Translations under genes and position numbers: made by a program
The notes under the pieces: model-generated
What the model was told of the DNA's origin: nothing
Databases searched by the model: none
What the model saw: the letters and a program-made list of their open reading frames with translations, nothing else
Origin: Hymenobacter sp. APR13
Lineage (GTDB): Bacteria; Bacteroidota; Bacteroidia; Cytophagales; Hymenobacteraceae
Assembly: GCF_000737515.1 (NCBI RefSeq)
Contig: NZ_CP006587.1
Span: 2,971,001 to 3,035,000 of the forward strand
Length of the DNA: 64,000 nucleotides
Reading direction: 5' to 3'
Part shown: positions 58,488 to 64,000 of the stretch, one piece after another
How positions within the stretch are numbered: position 1 is the stretch's first letter
How the letters are laid out: each line of letters starts with the position of its first letter

Positions 58488-58708
58488 AGTGTGTATAAGG
58501 TTCCCAACGGAACATTATGCTGAGCGAAGCCGAAGCATCTCCGCCTCTGGCTAAACCCAGTCATCTGGCTCCCCCTCCCCCCCTGGAGAGGGGGCCGGGG
58601 GTGAGGCGCCCACCAGCACGATGCGCCAAAGCTGTTTCGGCAAGTTCCGCAGCAAACCTTACTTCCGCGTCGCCAAAACATGCACTACGTCCCGCCACTT
58701 CTAATATC

Positions 58709-59155
58709 ATGCGTTCTGCTTTTGCCTATATCGGCCTGCTGGCTGCTTTCCTGATGAATCCAGTACCTACTCCGGCCCAGACGGCTCCGAAACCAACATC
58801 CGTGGCGGCGCTGCTGAAAGCCAGCCGCTGGCAGCAGCGCGTACTGCTGCTTTACGCGCCCACCGCCACCGACCCCGCGTTGCTGCGGCAGCAGGAGCTG
58901 CTGCGCGCCGCAGGGCCCGAGCTGGAAGCCCGCCAGCTGCTGGTGCGGGAGCTGGTGGGCAGCATGCTGTCGGCTGCCGATGCGCGCTACCTTGCGCAGC
59001 AGCTGGGCGTAGCGCCGGGCGGCTTTGCCGTGGTGCTGATTGGCAAGGATGGCGGAGTGAAGAAGCGCGCCACGCAGCCCCTGCCACCTGCCAGCCTGTT
59101 TGCCACCATCGACGCCATGCCCATGCGCCGGCAGGAAATGCGCCAGCAGCCGTAG
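58709..59155 (+). CDS. DUF4174 protein (secreted, thioredoxin-like)
   Basis: 148 residues from ATG 58709 with a signal peptide ending TPAQTA. The domain begins SRWQQRVLLLYAPTATDP and ends VVLIGKDGGVKKRATQP then LFATIDAMPMRRQEM, the pattern I know for DUF4174. No CxxC is present. Between 58488 and 58708 there is only filler with the word GCTGAGCGAAGCCGAAGCATC (58512 onwards), related to element E. Confidence 0.75.
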   Translation: MRSAFAYIGLLAAFLMNPVPTPAQTAPKPTSVAALLKASRWQQRVLLLYAPTATDPALLRQQELLRAAGPELEARQLLVRELVGSMLSAADARYLAQQLGVAPGGFAVVLIGKDGGVKKRATQPLPPASLFATIDAMPMRRQEMRQQP

Positions 59156-59193
59156 CTTCGACGCCTGAATCCTTGGGCCTTTACTACGATGTA

Positions 59194-59270
59194 GAGACGC
59201 ATAATTGCGTCTCGTCGTTGAACAACAGCCCGTCTTGTGGCGCTGCCGATGAGACGCAACCAGGCGTCTG
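59194..59270. repeat. Pair of GAGACGC hairpins
   Basis: GAGACGC-ATAATT-GCGTCTC (59194-59213) and GAGACGC-AACCA-GGCGTCTG (59251-59270) are two small hairpins in the gap between the DUF4174 and DUF2461 genes. Confidence 0.6.
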
Positions 59271-59307
59271 AACACCAGGCCCACGGCCTCTCAACCCTTC
59301 CGAAAGA

Positions 59308-59967
59308 ATGAACACCACGAAGCTGTTTGCCTTCCTCACGGAGCTGGCTCGCCACAACGAGCGGGACTGGTTTCAAACCCACAAACCCACCTACGAGCAG
59401 CTGCGGCGCGAATTTGAAGCGGCCGTGACCGGCTGGCTGCGCGAGCTGACGGTTTCCGACCCGCGCTTGGCCGGCCTGGAGCCCAAGAAGACCCTGTTCC
59501 GCATCTACCGCGACGTGCGCTTCTCCAAAAACAAAGACCCGTTTAAAACCCACTTCAGCGCCTATTTCTCGGAGGGTGGTAAGGCCGGCACCGGGCCGGG
59601 CTATTACGTGCAGCTGGGGCCCCAGGGCCAGACGCTGCTGGCGGGCGGCATCTACGTGCCCGAAAAAGACCAGCTCACCCGCATCCGGCAGGAAATCGAC
59701 TACAACGGGTCGGCGCTGCACCAGCTGCTGGAGGCGCCGGAGTTTCGGCGCTACTTCCCCGGCCTGGGCGGCGAGAAGCTGAAAAAGGCCCCGGCCGGCT
59801 ACCCCGCCGACCACCCCGACCTGGAGCTGCTCAAGCACAAAAGCTTCGTCGTGACCCACCACATTCCCGCTGCCACCGTGCATCAGCTCGACCTGGATAC
59901 CTACGTGCCCGCCGTTTTCCGGGCCCTGCAGCCGTTCTGCGAGTTTCTGCGCGAAGCCGTGGAGTAG
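59308..59967 (+). CDS. DUF2461 protein
   Basis: 219 residues. The start (FAFLTELARHNERDWFQTHK) and the FRIYRDVRFSKNKDPFKTHF block are typical of DUF2461. The RDVRFSxNKxPYK motif looks like an active or binding site, but no activity is known. Cytoplasmic. Confidence 0.92.
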   Translation: MNTTKLFAFLTELARHNERDWFQTHKPTYEQLRREFEAAVTGWLRELTVSDPRLAGLEPKKTLFRIYRDVRFSKNKDPFKTHFSAYFSEGGKAGTGPGYYVQLGPQGQTLLAGGIYVPEKDQLTRIRQEIDYNGSALHQLLEAPEFRRYFPGLGGEKLKKAPAGYPADHPDLELLKHKSFVVTHHIPAATVHQLDLDTYVPAVFRALQPFCEFLREAVE

Positions 59968-59991
59968 CGCCAAGCCACCGGAGGACGCGAA

Positions 59992-61206
59992 ATGCGGCCC
60001 CGGCAGCGCGGCGCGAGCAACTGGCGCTTACCTTCGCGTGTGCTCAGCTCGTTTACGCATGATGTGGTGATTGTGGGCGCCGGTCCGGCCGGGGCGGCGT
60101 GCGCGCTGGCGCTGCGCCACAGCGGCCTGCGCGTGGCCCTGCTCGACAAGGCCCATTTCCCGCGCGACAAAGTCTGCGGCGACGCCATTCCGGGCCCCAC
60201 GCTGCGCCACCTCAGCCGCCTCGATGTCGCCTACGGCCCCGAGCTGCACGCCCTGCTGGCCCCGCACCGCACCGATGCCCGCTACAGCCGCCTGCTGGCG
60301 CCCGGCGGCCGCAGCCTGCGTATCCGCTGGCACAACCCCGCCTTCAACTGCGCCCGCCTGCCTTTTGATGATGCCCTGCTGACCTTGGTGCGCCGCCACA
60401 CCGCCACTGAAATCCTGGAAAACTGCGCCATTCGGCGTGTTGTGCCCGATGAAACTGGCGTAACGATTCAACTAGCCGAGGCCGGCCGGGAGCCGCTGCG
60501 GGCGGCGCTGGTTATCGGCTGCGACGGGGCCAACTCCGTGGTGGCCCGCCAGGTGGGGGCCGCCGCGCAGCTCGACCGCGCCCACCACTGCGCTGCCGTG
60601 CGCGCCTACTACCAGGGCGTGGCCGACGCGCCCGCCGATACGTCGGATTTCTACTTCCTGCGCGAGTTTGGGGCAGGCTACTGCTGGGTGTTTCCGGTGG
60701 GCGGCGGGCGCTACAACGTGGGCCTGGGCGTGCTGTCGGAGGAAGTGGCGGCGCGCCGGCTTGATCTAAAGGCCGAGCTGCGGCAGCTGCTGGCCACCCA
60801 TCCGCACCTGGCCCCGCGCTTTGCCGGCGCCGAGCTGCTGACGCCCATCACCGGCTTCGGGCTGCCGCTGGGCGGCTCCGGGCGGCCCGTGCACGGCTCC
60901 CGCTGGCTGCTCTGCGGCGACGCGGCCGCCCTCATCGACCCGCTGCAGGGCCACGGCATCGACAAGGCCGTGCACAGCGGCATCCTGGCCGCCGGGCAGG
61001 TGCTGCGCAGCTTCCAAACCGGCCGCTTCGACCAACAGTTTCTGAGCGAGTACGCCCGGCAGGTGGAGCAGCACATCGGGCGGGAGCTGACGCGCCGCTA
61101 CCGTCTCATGCAGCTGCTGGCCGGCAAGGCCTGGCTGGTAGACCTAGCGGTGCGCGCCGCCGCCTGGCCCTGGCTGCAGCGCCGCCTCGTGCGGCTGGTA
61201 GGCTAG
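59992..61206 (+). CDS. Geranylgeranyl-reductase-family FAD-dependent oxidoreductase
   Basis: 404 residues, starting at ATG 59992 or GTG 60040. The FAD motif is DVVIVGAGPAGAACALAL. The PHFPRDKVCGDA-like block (HFPRDKVCGDAIPG) and GYCWVFPVGGGRYNVGLGVL plus CGDAAALIDPLQGHGI are hallmarks of the geranylgeranyl reductase group, which saturates isoprenoid chains or oxidises aromatic rings. It may act on a membrane quinone or lipid. Same-strand neighbour of DUF2461 with a 24-base gap. Confidence 0.9.
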   Translation: MRPRQRGASNWRLPSRVLSSFTHDVVIVGAGPAGAACALALRHSGLRVALLDKAHFPRDKVCGDAIPGPTLRHLSRLDVAYGPELHALLAPHRTDARYSRLLAPGGRSLRIRWHNPAFNCARLPFDDALLTLVRRHTATEILENCAIRRVVPDETGVTIQLAEAGREPLRAALVIGCDGANSVVARQVGAAAQLDRAHHCAAVRAYYQGVADAPADTSDFYFLREFGAGYCWVFPVGGGRYNVGLGVLSEEVAARRLDLKAELRQLLATHPHLAPRFAGAELLTPITGFGLPLGGSGRPVHGSRWLLCGDAAALIDPLQGHGIDKAVHSGILAAGQVLRSFQTGRFDQQFLSEYARQVEQHIGRELTRRYRLMQLLAGKAWLVDLAVRAAAWPWLQRRLVRLVG

Positions 61207-61272
61207 GAGCCTTTTTATCGCGCTTATCAGAACGCGACGCCGGGTAGGGTTTTTTGTGCGTGTGCCGCCGGG

Positions 61273-61308
61273 AGCAGTAGCGCGAACTTTGTAGTTCGCG
61301 CTACTGCT
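61273..61308. repeat. Element A, short copy 3
   Basis: AGCAGTAGCGCGAACTTTG followed by TAGTTCGCGCTACTGCT forms one compact 36-base palindrome, a shortened version of the elements at 249 and 23823. It lies between the flavoprotein and DUF2490 genes and may terminate both. Confidence 0.8.
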
Positions 61309-61328
61309 CGCTGGCTACTGCTCGCTGC

Positions 61329-62060
61329 TTACTCGTCTTTCTGCTTTCGGAAATCGGGGTTGAAGTTGACACTGAGCTGCAGGGCGCGGTTGTGCTCGAA
61401 CACCACGCCGTCGTCGTGCTGCACAATCTGGTTGAGGTAGCTGGCTTCCACACTCAGCGCCTCCGTGAGCTGGTAGCCCAGGCCCGCGTAGAGGCGGTTC
61501 TGGTTGAACACCTGCGCCACGCCGGGCCCATAGGCCAGAAACACCTCGTCGGAGGCTAGGGCGTAGAGCGTCTGGGGCTCGATGGTGGGGCGGGTGAGCG
61601 GAAACTGCAGCTGCAGGCGGTAGCGCGAGCGGTAGTTGCGCGGGGCGTACGCGGATTCGCCGGGGTTGCGCAGCCAGCGCACATCCTGAATGTAGCGGTG
61701 CGTGAGCTGCAGCCGCCCGATTTCGTCCTGCAAATCGGCGCGCAGGTAGAAGCGCCGCTCGTGGGTGCGGCCAGTATCGGGGAAGTCACCGTAGGGCAGC
61801 GAGAGCAGGTACACGTAGCCGGGCGTGAGCGTAAGGCGCTTGGTGGCGTGGTAGTTCAGGCCCAGCCGGTAGAAATACTGCTGCGGGTCGCGCAGGCCGT
61901 GAGTGCGGCGCAGCTGAAACTCGGTGTGCAAGCCCCAGCGCTTGGTCAGGCGCGCATCACTGAACCAAGCCAGCCAGGCGTTGTGGTTACGGTCCTGGAT
62001 GGTGCCGGTAGGGGCCGGCTGCACCTGAGCGGCAACGGGTAGCAGGCTGCTGGCCAGCAA
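61329..62060 (-). CDS. DUF2490 outer-membrane protein, start disturbed by an A7 homopolymer
   Basis: 243 residues from TTG 62060, but that start cuts the signal peptide. An ATG lies at 62087-62089 in a different frame; adding one base in the A7 run at 62076-62082 would give MRVFFLSAAALLASSLLPVA, a perfect signal peptide in frame. The mature part (residues 20-243) alternates aromatic strands (RWGLHTEFQLRR, YFYRLGLNYHATKRL, QLSVNFNPDF), as in DUF2490 barrels. So the gene is either frameshifted, phase-variable or affected by a sequence error. Confidence 0.8.
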   Translation of the reverse strand: MLASSLLPVAAQVQPAPTGTIQDRNHNAWLAWFSDARLTKRWGLHTEFQLRRTHGLRDPQQYFYRLGLNYHATKRLTLTPGYVYLLSLPYGDFPDTGRTHERRFYLRADLQDEIGRLQLTHRYIQDVRWLRNPGESAYAPRNYRSRYRLQLQFPLTRPTIEPQTLYALASDEVFLAYGPGVAQVFNQNRLYAGLGYQLTEALSVEASYLNQIVQHDDGVVFEHNRALQLSVNFNPDFRKQKDE

Positions 62061-62254
62061 GGCCGCCGCAGAAAGAAAAAAACACGCATGCTTAGCCTAA
62101 CGCAATTCCGGCCGTCCGGATGCCGCGAGGTTGTTCAATCCCTGTTTCACGCATTTCAACTGAAAGAGTCCCGGCTTCATCAGATTGGGGTTCTGAACGA
62201 GGCGGTCTGCGGGCACCTTTGGGCTATCCATTCGCCCTTTACTGACTGTAGCTC

Positions 62255-63019
62255 ATGAAAAAGCTTGTCGTAGCCATCGTCACGCTGCTTACGTTCCTGG
62301 TCGCCGTGTATGCGCCTCGTTTTGTCAATCCGTGGCTGGGGCTGGTGCCCGGCCAGCTGGCGCCCGGTCTGTACGTGCTGTACATGGCGTTGTGGTGGCT
62401 GGGGCTGCCACTGCTGGCGCTCAGCGGCCTGTATGGCTGGCGCCGAGCCGTGCCCGAGCTGGGCTGGCAGGCTTCAATGGGGGAGGGTCTGGCTATGGGC
62501 CTGGGCTGCACGCTGCCAATGCTGCTGGGCTATCTGGCCGTTTTTCAGCTCACCAGCATCACCGGGCCGGTGCTGGCCGGCAGCCTGCTGCGGGGCGCCG
62601 TTTGGGCCGGACTGGGCGAGGAAACGCTGTTCCGGGGCTTTCTGTTCGGGCAGCTGACGCGGCGCGTTCGGTTTCCGTGGCTGCTAACCATCCTCATCGA
62701 GTCGGGCATCTTCGCCACGGGCCACCTCTACCAAAGCCACGACCTAGCTTCGGCGGTAGGCGTGCTGGCCGTCACGTTTGGGGGCGGCGTGTGGTTTGGC
62801 TGGCTCTACAAAAGCTGGAACAATCTGTGGGTGCCCATCTGCCTGCACATCTTTATGAATGCCTGGTGGATGCTGTTCGACGTCTCGGACTCAGCGGTAG
62901 GCAACCTGTGGGCGAACGTATTTCGGGTGCTGACCATTGCCCTGTCGGTGGCGGCTACACTCTGGTACCGGCGGCGGCCCCAGCAGCCCGCGCCGGCCGC
63001 CGCGCTGGTGGCGGCCTAG
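62255..63019 (+). CDS. CPBP-family intramembrane glutamic protease
   Basis: 254 residues with about eight membrane spans. The catalytic motif is GE122-E123-TLFRG (Glu122/Glu123, Arg127), with FATGHLYQ (His) and HIFMNAWW (His) completing the site. CPBP/ABI proteins cut or mature prenylated or membrane proteins; in bacteria the targets are often unknown. Possible -7 element CACCTTTG at 62214-62221. Confidence 0.9.
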   Translation: MKKLVVAIVTLLTFLVAVYAPRFVNPWLGLVPGQLAPGLYVLYMALWWLGLPLLALSGLYGWRRAVPELGWQASMGEGLAMGLGCTLPMLLGYLAVFQLTSITGPVLAGSLLRGAVWAGLGEETLFRGFLFGQLTRRVRFPWLLTILIESGIFATGHLYQSHDLASAVGVLAVTFGGGVWFGWLYKSWNNLWVPICLHIFMNAWWMLFDVSDSAVGNLWANVFRVLTIALSVAATLWYRRRPQQPAPAAALVAA

Positions 63020-63117
63020 CACTAAAGCGGAGGTAGAGCAGGCAGCCGGAGCTTCCATTTTCAGCTGGAAAACACGTACTTCGGCAGGTTGGCCGTTACG
63101 CTATTCTACCGCTGTTT

Positions 63118-63858
63118 ATGCAGAATTACTATCGAATCCTGGGCGTGTCCTCGACGGCACCGGCGGCCGAGCTGGAGCGTGCCTACCGCGCCCTGCACGC
63201 CCGCCTGAGCAAGCGCGCTGCCCGCGACCCGGCCCTCAATGAACGGCTCACCGAAGCCTACGGTGGCCTGCAGATTCTGCTGGATCCGCGCCGCCGCTGG
63301 GCCTACGACCAACTGCTGGCCCAGCAGCCCGCGCCGCCGCTATCCGGCTCCCGCGCCCTGATGCACCGTTACGCCCCGGTGGCCCGCTGGCTGAACCTGG
63401 CGCTGCTGGCGTTCTGCGCCCTGCTGGCTCTGGATGTGGCGCTGCCCCTGCGCGAGCTGCCCGGCGAGCTGGTGCTGCGCCGCAAGCTGGTATCGGTGAG
63501 TGTATCAGCCGCCAATCCGCAGGTAGCCTACGATATCCGCACGCCGCTCACCAAATTCCGGCTGTCCAGCAGCATTGCGCCCCGCGCCCGCGAAGGCCAG
63601 TTCCTGACCGTGTGGCGCACGCCGCTGCTGGGCGTAGTGCGGCGCGTCAGCTCGCCGTCGTCGGCCGAGGGGGGGGCGCCGTTTGAGCCATATGGCACCG
63701 GCGTGTACGGCGGGGCGCTGGCGGCGCTGCCGGTGGCGCTGCTGCTTACGGCGGCGCTGGGCGCCTGGCCGGGTCGTACGGCCGAAGTGCGTGTAAATAC
63801 GGCCGTGGTCGGCAGCCTGCTCTGGCTGCTCACGGTGGTGGTGATGTGGCTGTTCTGA
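63118..63858 (+). CDS. J-domain-like membrane protein lacking HPD
   Basis: 246 residues. Residues 1-68 look like a DnaJ domain (YYRILGVSSTAPAAELERAY, then ALNERLTEAYGGLQILLDPR and RWAYD), but the HPD tripeptide between helices II and III is missing (HARLSKRAARD), so DnaK stimulation is unlikely. Membrane spans follow at about residues 92-112, 195-213 and 225-244. The partner is unknown; the family is common in Hymenobacter. Confidence 0.75.
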   Translation: MQNYYRILGVSSTAPAAELERAYRALHARLSKRAARDPALNERLTEAYGGLQILLDPRRRWAYDQLLAQQPAPPLSGSRALMHRYAPVARWLNLALLAFCALLALDVALPLRELPGELVLRRKLVSVSVSAANPQVAYDIRTPLTKFRLSSSIAPRAREGQFLTVWRTPLLGVVRRVSSPSSAEGGAPFEPYGTGVYGGALAALPVALLLTAALGAWPGRTAEVRVNTAVVGSLLWLLTVVVMWLF

Positions 63859-64000
63859 GCCTTAACAGGCCACGCAGGTGCCATCATCAGGAAAATCAGC
63901 ACCGATAAGCCGGTTGCCGCGAAAACACGAAACAACCACAGGCGTACTGTGCTTTCACCACTACGCTTGGGGATGCCCACGCGCGCCCACCACCTGCTTT
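63859..64000. other. Window end, no supported gene
   Basis: The last 142 bases carry no frame that I can assign. A minus-strand frame (LFRVFAATGLSVLIFLMMAP) runs in from the edge but continues as an antisense shadow of the J-like gene. Confidence 0.5.

Noticed and set aside
63528..63980. 150-codon minus-strand frame at the window end
   Set aside because: Mostly antisense to the J-like gene; only the first part is outside it.
1..64000. CRISPR arrays, tRNA, rRNA, integrases, transposases
   Set aside because: No direct-repeat arrays, no cloverleaf-like sequences and no mobile-element genes seen. The palindromes are the only repeat class.

Overview
This window is a 64 kb piece of chromosome from a high-GC member of the Bacteroidota. 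It most resembles Hymenobacter or a close relative (Cytophagales, Hymenobacteraceae); this is inferred from gene content and codon use, as no 16S rRNA is present. Supporting signs are TAnnTTTG-type -7 promoter elements, a near absence of Shine-Dalgarno sequences, an alanine/glutamate-rich tail on ribosomal protein S16, and many families first described in Bacteroidota (DUF4173, DUF5723, DUF5916, DUF1572, an LptD/amidase/MCE cluster). I see no tRNA, rRNA, CRISPR array, prophage, transposase or integrase. The content is chiefly core chromosome, broken up by many palindromic intergenic repeats.

Layout. 1-4 kb: the end of a DsbA-like gene, a lipoprotein, and an operon of a membrane protein, a methyltransferase and a UbiA prenyltransferase. 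4-8 kb: a membrane gene, a small winged-helix regulator and a DUF4173 membrane operon, with a matching palindromic operator in front of two of them. 8-13.6 kb: penicillin-binding protein 1A, a TIGR01777 epimerase, a PTPS-like enzyme plus FolE (pterin synthesis) and a secreted coiled-coil protein. 13.9-17.5 kb: an M1 aminopeptidase and a lipoprotein that looks like a degenerate inorganic pyrophosphatase. 18.3-20.9 kb: rpsP-rimM-trmD-rplS. 21-24 kb: acyl-CoA desaturase, RluA-type pseudouridine synthase, panB. 24-31 kb: lptD diverging from an amidase/MCE pair, then an acyl-CoA carboxylase beta subunit. 30.6-33.5 kb: small membrane and secreted proteins, one apparently split by a frameshift. 33.5-41.2 kb: DUF1572, poxB, a SirB1-like protein, an S41 peptidase, a redoxin, a phosphopantetheinyl transferase and a WD40 protein. 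41.4-46.2 kb: a DivIVA-like protein, folB, and a BlaI/M56 (BlaR1-like) regulatory pair behind three operators. 46.4-54.5 kb: DUF5916, esterase, meaB, DUF5723 and a beta-propeller protein. 54.9-64 kb: Nudix hydrolase, M57 protease, L,D-transpeptidase, alpha/beta hydrolase, DUF4174, DUF2461, geranylgeranyl-reductase-like flavoprotein, DUF2490, CPBP protease and a J-like membrane protein.

Genes with a shared role include envelope building and remodelling (PBP1A, amidase, L,D-transpeptidase, LptD, MCE protein, DivIVA), pterin synthesis (folE, PTPS, folB), translation (rpsP operon, RluA), and acyl-CoA and pyruvate metabolism (carboxylase, MeaB, desaturase, PoxB, PanB). The points most worth a second look are the BlaI-type promoter with three identical operator cores, the winged-helix operator pair, the pyrophosphatase-like lipoprotein, the palindromic repeats that supply stop and start codons to neighbouring genes, and two homopolymer frameshifts.
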